Assembly: GCA_005791535.1 (NCBI GenBank)
Contig: SXWH01000102.1
Location: 1 to 54,147, forward strand
From: Verrucomicrobiaceae bacterium
GTDB lineage: Bacteria; Verrucomicrobiota; Verrucomicrobiia; Chthoniobacterales; Chthoniobacteraceae
Direction of reading: 5' to 3'
Length of the DNA: 54,147 nt
Shown: positions 17,405 through 26,211 of the stretch, one piece after another
Layout: each line of letters opens with the position of its first letter
Position numbering within the stretch: position 1 is the stretch's first letter
Notes under the pieces: model-generated
What the model was told of the DNA's origin: nothing
Database searches by the model: none
What the model saw: the letters and a program-made list of their open reading frames with translations, nothing else
Translations under genes and position numbers: made by a program

Positions 17405-18535
17405 ATGTTTTCCGAATCCGACCGGCTCGCTCAGTTTCCAGTGGCGCGAAAGTTGAAATTCTTCGCGCACGCAGCGGTGACCTCGCTTCCTGCATGCGTT
17501 GCCGATGCCATGGCACGACACATTCGCGAGGCAAGCGAAGCGCCGCAGGAGTTCGCGCAAACGCTCAGGGATATCAAGGCCATACGCGGGCGCTGTGCGG
17601 CGTTCATCGGGGCGCAAGCCGATGAGATCGCACTGCTCGGTCCGACATCGCTCGGTCTGTCATTGTTCGCAAATGGAATCCCGTGGGAACCCGGCGATGA
17701 GGTGCTTTGCTACGCAGGCGATTACCCCGCGAATGTCTATCCGTGGATCGAGCTTCGCCGTCGTGGTGTAATTGTCCGAATGCTCGAACCCGACCGTCCA
17801 GGCGAGATTACCCCGGAGCTTGTGGAATCCGCTCTCACGCCCAGAACCCGCCTTGTTGCGCTGGCGAGCTGCCACTTTTTTACGGGCTACCGAATTGATC
17901 TAGATTCGATAGGCCGCCTGCTGCATTCGCGTGGGATTTTGTTTTCCGTGGACGCGATTCAGACACTTGGCGCGTTCCCGATGAATGTCGAACACATCGA
18001 TTTCCTTAGCGCCGACGCGCACAAGTGGATGCTCGGGCCATGCGCCATCGGGATTGTTTATGTGAAACGAAAACACCACGACCTGTGCCGTCCTACATTG
18101 CTAGGCGCGTGGAATGTTTATTCGCCAAACTTCATCGCTCAAGCCGAGGTAAAGTTCATGCCCGGCGCTCAGCGCTACGAACCCGGCGTGCTGAATCTGG
18201 TCGGCAGCTACGGCATGGATGCGGCCATCCGGATGTTCCTCGATCACGGAATGGACCGGATCTCAGCCCGCATCATGGAACTAAAGCACTACCTCGTTCA
18301 CGAACTTCGCCGGAAAGGCTACGATATAGTCGGCCCATCAGAAGGTCCGAACGCCAGCGGGATTACCACATTCCGCCACCCGCAGAAAAGCCCGACCAAT
18401 CTCTTCGGCGAATTGGAAAAAGCAGGGATCACCTGCTCGCTACGCCACGATCGTCAGGGAGTGGACTACCTCCGCTTCAGTCCGCACTTTTACAACACAG
18501 AGGAGGAACTCGACGAAGCCATCTCCCTGCTCTGA
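17405..18535 (+). CDS. Class-V aminotransferase / cysteine desulfurase-like PLP enzyme
   Basis: From the ATG at 17405 the protein has 376 residues and the aminotransferase class V fold: GPTSLGLSLFANGI, GDEVLCYAGDYPANVYPW, VALASCHFFTGYRIDLDSIG, VDAIQTLGAFPMNV and the PLP-lysine block SADAHKWMLGP with K207. The pattern resembles the isopenicillin-N epimerase/SufS-like branch. A cysteine desulfurase active-site Cys loop is not apparent, so a desulfurase role is doubtful. Substrate is unknown. It is last in the plus-strand run with surE. A longer reading from 17171 overlaps surE and is not supported. Confidence 0.85.
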   Translation: MFSESDRLAQFPVARKLKFFAHAAVTSLPACVADAMARHIREASEAPQEFAQTLRDIKAIRGRCAAFIGAQADEIALLGPTSLGLSLFANGIPWEPGDEVLCYAGDYPANVYPWIELRRRGVIVRMLEPDRPGEITPELVESALTPRTRLVALASCHFFTGYRIDLDSIGRLLHSRGILFSVDAIQTLGAFPMNVEHIDFLSADAHKWMLGPCAIGIVYVKRKHHDLCRPTLLGAWNVYSPNFIAQAEVKFMPGAQRYEPGVLNLVGSYGMDAAIRMFLDHGMDRISARIMELKHYLVHELRRKGYDIVGPSEGPNASGITTFRHPQKSPTNLFGELEKAGITCSLRHDRQGVDYLRFSPHFYNTEEELDEAISLL

Positions 18536-18631
18536 ATCTGTCTCGCGCTTTGGCGATTCGCGCCGTCCTCAGTCTGTTCGGAATGACTGCGATTCTGAAT
18601 GACCATCACTGCATCGCCCGCGAATGGCGGT

Positions 18632-18660
18632 TTGACAGTCTTACAATCGCGCACGATACT
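18632..18660 (+). promoter_or_regulatory. Sigma-70-type promoter before the copper cassette
   Basis: TTGACA at 18632-18637 is a perfect -35 box; after exactly 17 bp comes GATACT at 18655-18660, a 4/6 match to TATAAT. Transcription would begin near 18667, only a few bases before the GTG at 18671, so the leader would be very short. Confidence 0.6.
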
Positions 18661-18670
18661 CTGGGCGAGC

Positions 18671-19087
18671 GTGAAAGCATTTCGTGCCAACACTCGGGTT
18701 CGGATCGCAGTCGTCATCGCGACACTGCTGAGTTGGGTTGTGCTATTCAATCACTGCGCCCTCGGAGGAATGAACCGCTCACCATCGGCGCATCAGTGTT
18801 GCGCGAAGTCCGCGCCTGCGCAGAATGACGGCAACCACGATGGCGGACGTGTGATGGAATGCTGCAAGACGATTCGAGCAACTGTCGCAGACGGTCATTT
18901 TGCCGTCCAAGCGCCGGAATCGCCGTTTCCCCTTCCGGCTGAGTTCTCTTCCGCATCGGAGATTCTCCGCGGCGCAAACATCCCGCTGGTTCCCCTCGCG
19001 ACGGGCCCGCCTGACTCCGGCGGTTTTTTCACAACTGTTTTACTGAAGCATTCGCTTCCCGCACTCGCGCCGCCAATCGCCGCCTGA
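18671..19087 (+). CDS. Small Cys-rich protein of the copper cassette
   Basis: I choose the GTG at 18671, just after a good promoter; a longer reading from 18599 would place the promoter inside the gene. The 138-residue product starts with a basic region and one hydrophobic helix (IAVVIATLLSWVVLF) and then has HQCCAKS and MECCKT, two Cys pairs suited to binding soft metals. The C-terminal half is Pro/Ala rich and ends in LPALAPPIAA. I do not recognise a named family, although it recalls small DUF2946-like proteins found beside copper genes. It lies 90 bp upstream of a multicopper oxidase on the same strand. A role in periplasmic copper binding is inferred from residues and position only. Confidence 0.6.
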   Translation: MKAFRANTRVRIAVVIATLLSWVVLFNHCALGGMNRSPSAHQCCAKSAPAQNDGNHDGGRVMECCKTIRATVADGHFAVQAPESPFPLPAEFSSASEILRGANIPLVPLATGPPDSGGFFTTVLLKHSLPALAPPIAA

Positions 19088-19177
19088 TCGCATTCCGACG
19101 GTTCGGTCCGACGCGTATTCCTGCTGCCTGCGCGCGTCGTTCCTATGAACGGACGGGCAGCCTGCGTGTCACCAATC

Positions 19178-21265
19178 ATGTTTCGCAAAACACTTTCACT
19201 TCTCCTTTTTCTTACTCTCTCCGCGACTGCAAAGATTGTGGAATATGACCTCACCATCGCTTCCGAGATCGTGGCGCCGGCCGGACGAAATGTCCGCGGT
19301 CTGACCATCAACGGCGGCATTCCCGGACCAACGCTGCGCTTTCATGTCGGCGACACCGCGCGAATCCGCGTTCACAACCGACTCCCGCGCGAGGAGACGA
19401 GCACTCACTGGCACGGGCTGCTTTTGCCAAACGCACAGGACGGAATTTCGCGCGTGACTACGCCGCCCATCCTCGCCGGGCAAAGCCACACGTTTGAGTT
19501 CCCGCTCACCCACGCGGGCACTTATTGGTATCACTCGCATACGGGGTTGCAGGAGCAGCGAGGCGTGTTCGGCGCGATCGTCGTGTTGCCCGAAGGCGCC
19601 TCCGCCGCCGCGAACGACCACGTATTGCTGTTGTCGGATTGGACGAACGAGAACCCCGACAATGTGATGAAAACGCTGATGCGCGGCAGTGATTGGTACG
19701 GCATTAAGAAGGGCACGGCACAAAGCATCGTCGGAGCAATCCGCGCGGGCGAACTTCCGGCTTACCTGAAGCGTGAGTGGGCCCGGCTCCCGCCCATGGA
19801 CGTGTCGGACGTGGGCTACGATGCGTTTTTGATCAACGGCCGGCGCTCTATCGAACTCCCCGGCAAACCCGGAACGACCATGCGACTGCGGCTGATCAAC
19901 GCGGGTGCCTCCACGTACTTTTACACGGAATCTTCGACCGGTCCGATGAGCATCGTGGCAAACGATGGGATGGACGTGCGGCCCATCCGGCAGAAGCGAC
20001 TGCTCGTCGGGAACGGCGAAACTTACGATGTGCTCGTGACAATTCCGCGCACGGGAAGGTGGGAGTTTCGCGCGACGCCGCAGGATGTCAGCGGGCATGC
20101 TTCGGCTTTCTTCGGCACCGGGGAACTTCATCCCGCCGAAGGGCCGCCACGTCTGAATCCGTACAATATGAATGCATCTCTCGGCTCGGTGCTCGACCAG
20201 TTGGACGAGACCGGAATGCTCACGGATGCCGCCGCTCTTGCGCAGGAACGAGCCGCTCCGCTCCCGCCTTACAAACGACTCCGGGCGACGCACAACACGG
20301 CGATCCCGAATGCAAACCCACGCACCATCCGGCTCCACCTCACAGGCGACATGATGCGTTACATTTGGACGATCAACGGAAAGACGGTGACGGAGGAAAC
20401 GGTCATTCCCGTGAAGCGCGGCGAAGTCATCCGCTTTGAGCTGATCAACGACACGATGATGCACCATCCGATGCATCTCCATGGGCACTTCTTCCGGCTG
20501 CTGATGGATCCTGCAAATCCGCCGGCCAATGCGCCGCTCAAGCATACTGTGGACGTTCCACCCATGAGCCGCCGGACGATAGAGTTCCTCGCCAACGAAA
20601 AGCGCGACTGGCTGTTCCATTGCCACATTCTTTACCACATGCACGCGGGGATGACGCGTGTGGTAAGTTACGGCGACGGCCTTAGGCCCCGGGAATTGAA
20701 ACTTGCACTCTCGGATCACAATCACCCAATGCTGATGCTCGACGCGTCGATCGAGACGCACATGAGCATGGGACACCTCATGCTCCAAAACGCGCGCAAT
20801 GATCTCGGGCTGAGATGGCACGCCGGCTGGGGGCACGATAAAACGGGCGAACCAGTGGTGCACGATGGAGGCCCCGTTCACACGCATCCGCTGCCCGATG
20901 TGGAATACGACGTCGACGTGATGTGGCACCGCTACATCAACCCGAAGTGGTCGGTATTCGGAGGCTACCGCTTCACGAATATGCACGACGAACGCGACCG
21001 CTGGGTGGCCGGATTCATGCACATGCTGCCGGGAATGATCGATGCCACAGTGTCGGCTGATTCCGAGGGCGCGGTGCGATTTGAACTGGAAAAGAAGTTT
21101 CAAATCACGGCGCGTCTCGGCGCATTCGGCCACGTCGAATACGACACACACACCGAATGGGACTGGCGCGCCGGGGTGACTTACACGCTCGACCGAAACT
21201 TTTCGCTCATCAGTTCCTACGACAAGGACCACGGCTTCGGGGCCGGACTCGAGTTCCGCTTTTGA
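19178..21265 (+). CDS. Multicopper oxidase (CopA type) with C-terminal CopB/barrel-like domain
   Basis: From the ATG at 19178 (signal peptide MFRKTLSLLLFLTLSATA) the protein has 695 residues. Three cupredoxin domains carry all copper sites: THWHGL (H77, H79), YWYHSHTG near 119, HHPMHLHGHFF (H430, H433, H435) and HCHILYHMHAGM (H481, C482, H483, H487, axial M492). It should oxidise Cu+ to less toxic Cu2+ in the periplasm. Residues about 577-695 are extra: alternating hydrophobic strands with aromatic residues (VDVMWHRYINPKWSVFGGYRF, ending GAGLEFRF) that resemble the CopB outer-membrane barrel and end in Phe like barrel proteins. CopA and CopB are usually separate genes. A Met/His-rich linker (THMSMGHLML) joins them. 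Start at 19145 is possible but would bury the signal peptide. Confidence 0.9.
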   Translation: MFRKTLSLLLFLTLSATAKIVEYDLTIASEIVAPAGRNVRGLTINGGIPGPTLRFHVGDTARIRVHNRLPREETSTHWHGLLLPNAQDGISRVTTPPILAGQSHTFEFPLTHAGTYWYHSHTGLQEQRGVFGAIVVLPEGASAAANDHVLLLSDWTNENPDNVMKTLMRGSDWYGIKKGTAQSIVGAIRAGELPAYLKREWARLPPMDVSDVGYDAFLINGRRSIELPGKPGTTMRLRLINAGASTYFYTESSTGPMSIVANDGMDVRPIRQKRLLVGNGETYDVLVTIPRTGRWEFRATPQDVSGHASAFFGTGELHPAEGPPRLNPYNMNASLGSVLDQLDETGMLTDAAALAQERAAPLPPYKRLRATHNTAIPNANPRTIRLHLTGDMMRYIWTINGKTVTEETVIPVKRGEVIRFELINDTMMHHPMHLHGHFFRLLMDPANPPANAPLKHTVDVPPMSRRTIEFLANEKRDWLFHCHILYHMHAGMTRVVSYGDGLRPRELKLALSDHNHPMLMLDASIETHMSMGHLMLQNARNDLGLRWHAGWGHDKTGEPVVHDGGPVHTHPLPDVEYDVDVMWHRYINPKWSVFGGYRFTNMHDERDRWVAGFMHMLPGMIDATVSADSEGAVRFELEKKFQITARLGAFGHVEYDTHTEWDWRAGVTYTLDRNFSLISSYDKDHGFGAGLEFRF

Positions 21266-21293
21266 CAGCAAACCAACACACAAAAACAACACC

Positions 21294-21551
21294 ATGAAAA
21301 CCAAACTGCACACCATCACCGCGGCCGTCCTCGGCTGCATCGCATTCACCGCCTGCACGACGACTTCGGGCGTTTCCGGGGCAAAACCGTATCCGCTCAA
21401 AACATGTATCGTCACCGACAATGCACTCGATTCCATGGGCGACGAACAATCGATCGTCCACAACGGGCAAACGATCAAATTCTGCTGCGAGCCGTGTGTG
21501 GAGAAGTTTCAGAAGAATCCCGCCAAGTATTTGGCGAAATTACCGAAATAG
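21294..21551 (+). CDS. YHS/TRASH-like small lipoprotein
   Basis: An 85-residue protein with a lipoprotein signal (VLGCIAFTAC, Cys at about 21) followed by a YHS-like metal-binding region: KTCIVTDNALDSMG and IKFCCEPCVEKFQKNPAKYL. The Cys positions (C-x..-FCCEPC) suit binding of copper or a related soft metal. It follows the multicopper oxidase by 28 bp; the leader is A-rich with no Shine-Dalgarno. It is probably an envelope copper chaperone or sink for the oxidase, by context. Confidence 0.8.
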   Translation: MKTKLHTITAAVLGCIAFTACTTTSGVSGAKPYPLKTCIVTDNALDSMGDEQSIVHNGQTIKFCCEPCVEKFQKNPAKYLAKLPK

Positions 21552-21559
21552 CACCGCAG

Positions 21560-22786
21560 CTACCGCCCGCCGACGCACCACAAGGCGCTGTGCGTGCGGA
21601 TAAAAATGTCGCCGTTTGAAATCGCTACCGACGAGTTGGACCGCTCGCCGAGGGAGTTCACCGCGACCATTTCGAACTTCGTCGCCGCTTTGAAAACCAA
21701 CACGTCGCCGGCTTGCGAGACGGAGTAAATATTTCCATCCGCGAGCACGGCAGACGACCAGTTCGTCGTTGCCCGCGGCAGGCGCTCCTTCCACACGGAG
21801 ACGCCTGTTTTCAAATCGATGCACTGCGCGATGCCGGGGTCATCCACGATGTAGATGTGACCTTCATGGATCACGCCGCTCCCAATTCGCTGCGGGCCTT
21901 TCGGAATGTGCCAGAGCCGGTGGCTCCCAGTGACATCACCGCTGCCACCCGCACGAACGGCGAGCACCGCGCCGTTGTATCCACCATTCGCAACAATGAC
22001 GCCATCGGAGAAAATGGGTGACGTGTAAACGAGCGGATTCAGTCCCTCGGAATACCAAACTTCGCGCCCGGTCGCAGGTTCGATGCCGGAGAGCCGCTCC
22101 GAAACGCTGAGCAGCACCTGCGCACCGCTTTTCACAGGCATGATGACCGGCGTGCTCCATGATCCGTTCCAGCCTTCCTTCGAGGGCTTTGCGATGTCCT
22201 TCTTCCAGACGATTTCCCCGGTTGTCTTTTTGAGAGCGATAATGAACTGCGACTCACCGGGCCCGAAGTTCAGCAGACACAAATCACCGTGGATTACCGG
22301 AGATGAAGCCCATCCCCACTCGTGCTTCTGCTTTCCCAAATCCCGCCGCCAGAGCTCCCGACCATCGAGATTGTAACAGACCAATCCAGCCGAACCAAAC
22401 CACGCGATGACCCGCTCGCCATCGGTGACCGGCGATGATGAACCCTGCGGATTGGTCGCGTGAGTCGGCTCGTTCTCCTCGACGGGAACCGAAGACTGCC
22501 AAAGCAAACGGCCGTCCTTCCGGTCGAAACACATCACCCCGCGGACGCGTTCTTTCTCCAAAGCCTGCGTGACAAACACACGCCCTCCCCAAACAATCGG
22601 GGTCGAGTTTCCCTTATCGGGCAGTACGGTGCGCCAGCGAATCCCCTCTGTCTTGGACCAAGTGGTAGGAAGATTCTTTTCGACACAAATCCCCTGCCCG
22701 CCCTCCCCTCGCCAAGCCGGCCAGTTCTCCGCGTGTAGCTGGAATGAAACAAGGAGTGTGGATAGAAGGATGGTAGTCCGGGTCAT
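21560..22786 (-). CDS. Secreted PQQ-repeat (BamB-like) beta-propeller protein
   Basis: From the ATG at 22786 the protein has 408 residues with a signal peptide (TTILLSTLLVSFQLHA). The mature part starts ENWPAWRGEGGQGICVEKNLPTTW, the opening of PVC-type PQQ-binding-like propellers, and shows repeated blades with FVTQAL, DRKDGRLLWQSSV, DLDGRELWRRDLG and IDLKTGVSVWKERLP. It has no EF-hand or catalytic motif. These proteins are widespread in Planctomycetes and Verrucomicrobia, usually as isolated genes; function may be scaffold or PQQ-like dehydrogenase, unproven. A start at 22834 would add 16 residues in front of the signal. It is convergent with the copper cassette and divergent from the pilin operon. 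Confidence 0.83.
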   Translation of the reverse strand: MTRTTILLSTLLVSFQLHAENWPAWRGEGGQGICVEKNLPTTWSKTEGIRWRTVLPDKGNSTPIVWGGRVFVTQALEKERVRGVMCFDRKDGRLLWQSSVPVEENEPTHATNPQGSSSPVTDGERVIAWFGSAGLVCYNLDGRELWRRDLGKQKHEWGWASSPVIHGDLCLLNFGPGESQFIIALKKTTGEIVWKKDIAKPSKEGWNGSWSTPVIMPVKSGAQVLLSVSERLSGIEPATGREVWYSEGLNPLVYTSPIFSDGVIVANGGYNGAVLAVRAGGSGDVTGSHRLWHIPKGPQRIGSGVIHEGHIYIVDDPGIAQCIDLKTGVSVWKERLPRATTNWSSAVLADGNIYSVSQAGDVLVFKAATKFEMVAVNSLGERSNSSVAISNGDIFIRTHSALWCVGGR

Positions 22787-22971
22787 TATTGAGGAGGTTT
22801 TCTCCGAAAGTAACCCGACGCATTCACCGTTCAAAGAGAGTTCTTTGTCCGCGACGTCCTATTGCACCGCGCCTGCGGAATCTCCGGGCGGTATCAACCG
22901 GGAACAAAGTGCCGCTCGATTCCTGAGATAAATTTCATAATCGTGCACCGTATCTGCTTTCGCTGAGAGAG

Positions 22972-23475
22972 ATGCTTTATTCATCCGAACGCGAATTCGA
23001 CGGCTCAAAGGCGCTCCGCGCCCTCGGGCGGCCATTGCGTGCGTTCACTTTGATTGAGGTAATCGTCGCATGCTCCGTGATCGCGATCGCGTTTGGGGGA
23101 ATCATGCATGCGATGATTCTCTTGAACCGACAAGCCATGCTTTCGCGAATCCAAACCAACGCACGGGTGGTGGTCCAAAGGAACATCGAGCGCGCCCTTG
23201 CGGAAAAATTTACACCTATCCAAATACCCGAAATTCTTGAGCTTACCGACTCCTCCGGCAAACCATGGAACGACGACGGAAGCAGCGCACCGGTTGCTGT
23301 TGTCGTGGAAAACGGCGGCTCCACGGTCACCATACCGGGCGTCCTGAATCGAATTGTGACACAAATTGCGAATCCAAACGGGGCCGACATTCGCCGGGTT
23401 ACGTTCTCCCTTTCCTACCCTTTTCGCGGTCGAACACTCTCCTACTCGGCTTCAACCATCCGTTCGCGGGACTAA
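22972..23475 (+). CDS. Type IV pilin-like prepilin (pseudopilin)
   Basis: A 167-residue protein whose residues about 24-45 are a class III prepilin signature: RAFTLIEVIVACSVIAIAFGG, with the essential Glu at +5 of the mature protein. The residue before the cut is Ala instead of the usual Gly. A 23-residue leader precedes it. The rest (VVVQRNIERALAEKF, VRRVTFSLSYPFRGRTLSYS) is beta-rich, as in minor pilins. The ATG is preceded by GAGAGAG, a plausible ribosome site. It starts a four-gene plus-strand set of surface-pilus-like proteins. No assembly ATPase, PilC or PilQ is in the window, so machinery must be encoded elsewhere. Confidence 0.8.
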   Translation: MLYSSEREFDGSKALRALGRPLRAFTLIEVIVACSVIAIAFGGIMHAMILLNRQAMLSRIQTNARVVVQRNIERALAEKFTPIQIPEILELTDSSGKPWNDDGSSAPVAVVVENGGSTVTIPGVLNRIVTQIANPNGADIRRVTFSLSYPFRGRTLSYSASTIRSRD

Positions 23476-23478
23476 GCT

Positions 23479-24363
23479 TTGAACTACGCATCGCTACTCA
23501 GACTCCGCGCAATTACGCTGCCAGAGACGGTCGTCTCAATGGTTGCCGTTACAATTGTGATGGCCGGTTCCGTCGTATGCGCGAACTTCGGGATGCTATC
23601 GTTTGCGAAGAATTACTCGATGAATTCGTCCCACACGACCGTCCGGGATTCAATCGACCGGATCGGGGCCTCGATGAGCTCTGCAGCCAGCGAACCGCAG
23701 CTGATAAGCACCGACGGCAGTGTCGTTGGAAGCGGCAGCGCTCCGGGAATCCGTTTCGACCAGTTTCGTGGCGGGCCATACATTCTCACGCATCCTGGCG
23801 GCACTGGAATCGCAGCAGGCACATCCGTTCTAACGGTTACTCGTTCAGTACACAAACTCGCGTCTCCGCCGATTCCGGCGGTGGGCGACGTTTTGAAGAT
23901 CGAAGGGATGACCGAGCGAATCTCGATAGCCTCAGTGACTACCGGCGCGATAGACGCAAAGGATCGGCAGACTCACATCGTCACCTTGTCCTCGCCGCTG
24001 AAGTCCGCTGTGAATTGGGATCCGAATTCGCCGAAAACTGCGAACCTCCTGCGGGCCAATGCATACGTCGTGGTTCGTAACGGGAATCGAAATGAGCTCC
24101 GCTTCTTCCCGTCCGCAGAACGGATTGCGGACTTTGCAAAATCAACCGCATTTACCCTCGTTTGCAACAACATCGGGTCCGCGCCGAACGACACGTCCCC
24201 TTTCTCTCTCTCGACGATGACAGACTTCGGAAATCGAAAGCTGCTGAACGTCGCACTTCGAGTGCGCGCCCGCGATTACGATAACCGGCTGGAAAAGGCG
24301 GACTCAAAGAACGTGAACAGCGCGATGGAGGTAACCGCGATTTTCACTCCTAAAAGCTCCTGA
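23479..24363 (+). CDS. Second prepilin-like protein (PilW-like)
   Basis: A 294-residue protein starting at TTG 23479, three bases after the previous stop, so the two are coupled. Residues 11-31 (AITLPETVVSMVAVTIVMAG) form a hydrophobic N-helix with Glu at +5 after an Ala-Ile cut point, again with Ala at -1 instead of Gly. A ProGlu pair in the T-L-P-E-T motif is typical of PilW/ComGF-like minor pilins. The remaining 250 residues are beta-rich and Ser/Thr rich with no recognisable enzyme motif. It probably forms part of a minor-pilin complex with its neighbours. Confidence 0.7.
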   Translation: MNYASLLRLRAITLPETVVSMVAVTIVMAGSVVCANFGMLSFAKNYSMNSSHTTVRDSIDRIGASMSSAASEPQLISTDGSVVGSGSAPGIRFDQFRGGPYILTHPGGTGIAAGTSVLTVTRSVHKLASPPIPAVGDVLKIEGMTERISIASVTTGAIDAKDRQTHIVTLSSPLKSAVNWDPNSPKTANLLRANAYVVVRNGNRNELRFFPSAERIADFAKSTAFTLVCNNIGSAPNDTSPFSLSTMTDFGNRKLLNVALRVRARDYDNRLEKADSKNVNSAMEVTAIFTPKSS

Positions 24364-24365
24364 AC

Positions 24366-26204
24366 ATGAAACCGCAGCGAATTAACTCCGCCGAAGGCGG
24401 ATCTGCGTTGATCGTGGCAATTGGCGTACTCGCGGTCGTCGGTTCAGCCGTGGCGCTTAGCTACTCGATCACCGGTCAAAACGTGCGCCTCGCCGATCGC
24501 AGTCAGGATTACGCACAGGTCCGCGCCGCTGCGGAAGGAGCACTAGAGTACGGTTACGGAATGTGGCGCGGCAAATCGAGCCAGCGAGGCCGTCCGCCCA
24601 CAATAAAAGACTGTGCTGCCGGTCTGTCGGTCCCTGGTTTCGCCGATGTCTCATTTTCGGAACCGCTCAGCATTACTCCTGCAGATCACTATGGAGCGCC
24701 GTCTTTGGAACCAATCCCGGTTCTCGTGGATCTCCAAGGCTTTCCAGGATGGAAGGGCCGTGTCTTCAACTACGTCGCTTCAGTGGAGGCAAAAGGCCGA
24801 ACGACACTCGATGGAAAACCGGTAACATTCCGCGCGAAACGTCTGTTCCAATACGTCGCCGTGCACCTGTTTCAGGCGATGTATTTCTACGAAGGTGATT
24901 TCGAGTATTACCGTCCAGCGAAGGCGCTCATCTCCGGTCTCACCCACACCAACCGCTATGGCATGGTCAGCAACGATGTCGCCAAGGCGGGCACGCTCAC
25001 ATTCATGAGTCCGGTCTCTTACGTGATGGACTGGACCACTGGCGACCCATACCGAGCAGCAACGTGGAGCGGTTATTCCCCGGGCTCCAATCAACGCCCG
25101 ACATTCCAGGCGGAAATCACGCAAACTCCCCGCCTCGAACCAATGGGCACCGAACCGCGGGAAGTTCTCGACGCAGCGCCGAAAGGCCCGCTCTCGCCAA
25201 GCGGTCAGTTGGTAGGCCCGGACGGAGATTCCGACGGCAACCCCAACAACGACAGCTTCCACGAAATCATAGAGCCCCCTGCACCAGGATTCGCCGACCC
25301 CGAAGCCATTGCGAGCCGGCGAATGTACAACAAAGCAGGCATTGTCGTGACAATCAACGGCGCCTCGAAAACAGTCGTGACGCAGAACGGAACATCCCTC
25401 TCCGCGGCACAATCGAGCGCGCTCCAGAGCGCCATCTCAACAACGACCATTTACGACCAACGAGAGCGTTCATCGGTTCGCGTAAGCTCCCTCGACTTGG
25501 GCACGGCAAAGCCCGTTCTCGATGCAGCCTCGGATTTTAACGGAGTCATCTACATCCACGACGTCACTCCCACCGTTTCCGCGGTCCCGAAAAACGCAAT
25601 CAGGCTGAAGAACGGCGGTAAACTCCCGGAAGACGGGCTCACAGTCGCGAGTCAAAATGCCATCTATATTCAGGGTGATTACAATACCGGGGCAACATCC
25701 AGCAGCGCTGCCACCGCGGTTCCGTCGAACAGTTCAGGAAATCCAAACAACACGGCAACCCCCACTGTCGCGGGATATACCCGGAAACCCGCAGCGGTCA
25801 TTGGGGACGCTGTGATGCTGCTTTCAAACGCGTGGTCGGACGAGAACTCGTCGCTGTCGATTGGCCAGCGGAGGGCTAGCAACACAACCTACAACACTGC
25901 TCTAATCAGCGGAGTCATGCCATCTGGATACGAACCCGGCGGGGCTGCGGCGCAATACGGCTACAGTGGGGGCGCGAACAATTATCCACGCTTTCTCGAG
26001 AACTGGAGTGGTCTCACCTGCACTTATTTCGGCTCAATGGTACAACTATTCACGAGCACTCAATTCACGGGAAGGTGGGATACGGGCAATATCTACAACC
26101 CGCCGGTCCGCTGCTGGAACTTCGACCCGAATTTTACGGAGAACCCGCCTCCGGGATCCATCGATGCAGTTTATGTCACCCGCGGCCGCTGGAGCCGTTA
26201 CTAA
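24366..26204 (+). CDS. PilX-like large exported protein of the pilin operon
   Basis: A 612-residue protein with a short basic N-terminus and one hydrophobic helix (GGSALIVAIGVLAVVGSAVALSYSI), the PilX/GspK-like pattern lacking a classic cleavage motif. It is followed by a region that opens QNVRLADRSQDYAQVRAAAEGALEYG, as in PilX-type proteins. The bulk is Ser/Thr/Asn/Gly rich, with an acidic DGDSDGNPNNDS stretch and a late WSGLTCTYFGSMVQLF block. It starts 2 bp after the second prepilin stop. Large size and low-complexity sequence suggest a surface-exposed minor pilin or adhesin tip, which is inference. Confidence 0.68.
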   Translation: MKPQRINSAEGGSALIVAIGVLAVVGSAVALSYSITGQNVRLADRSQDYAQVRAAAEGALEYGYGMWRGKSSQRGRPPTIKDCAAGLSVPGFADVSFSEPLSITPADHYGAPSLEPIPVLVDLQGFPGWKGRVFNYVASVEAKGRTTLDGKPVTFRAKRLFQYVAVHLFQAMYFYEGDFEYYRPAKALISGLTHTNRYGMVSNDVAKAGTLTFMSPVSYVMDWTTGDPYRAATWSGYSPGSNQRPTFQAEITQTPRLEPMGTEPREVLDAAPKGPLSPSGQLVGPDGDSDGNPNNDSFHEIIEPPAPGFADPEAIASRRMYNKAGIVVTINGASKTVVTQNGTSLSAAQSSALQSAISTTTIYDQRERSSVRVSSLDLGTAKPVLDAASDFNGVIYIHDVTPTVSAVPKNAIRLKNGGKLPEDGLTVASQNAIYIQGDYNTGATSSSAATAVPSNSSGNPNNTATPTVAGYTRKPAAVIGDAVMLLSNAWSDENSSLSIGQRRASNTTYNTALISGVMPSGYEPGGAAAQYGYSGGANNYPRFLENWSGLTCTYFGSMVQLFTSTQFTGRWDTGNIYNPPVRCWNFDPNFTENPPPGSIDAVYVTRGRWSRY

Positions 26205-26211
26205 CACTGGT

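Noticed and set aside
19196..21478. A 760-codon open frame antisense to the multicopper oxidase
   Set aside because: It mirrors the oxidase codons, is rich in His/Val/Arg in a patternless way, has no domain, and the sense strand carries all copper motifs.
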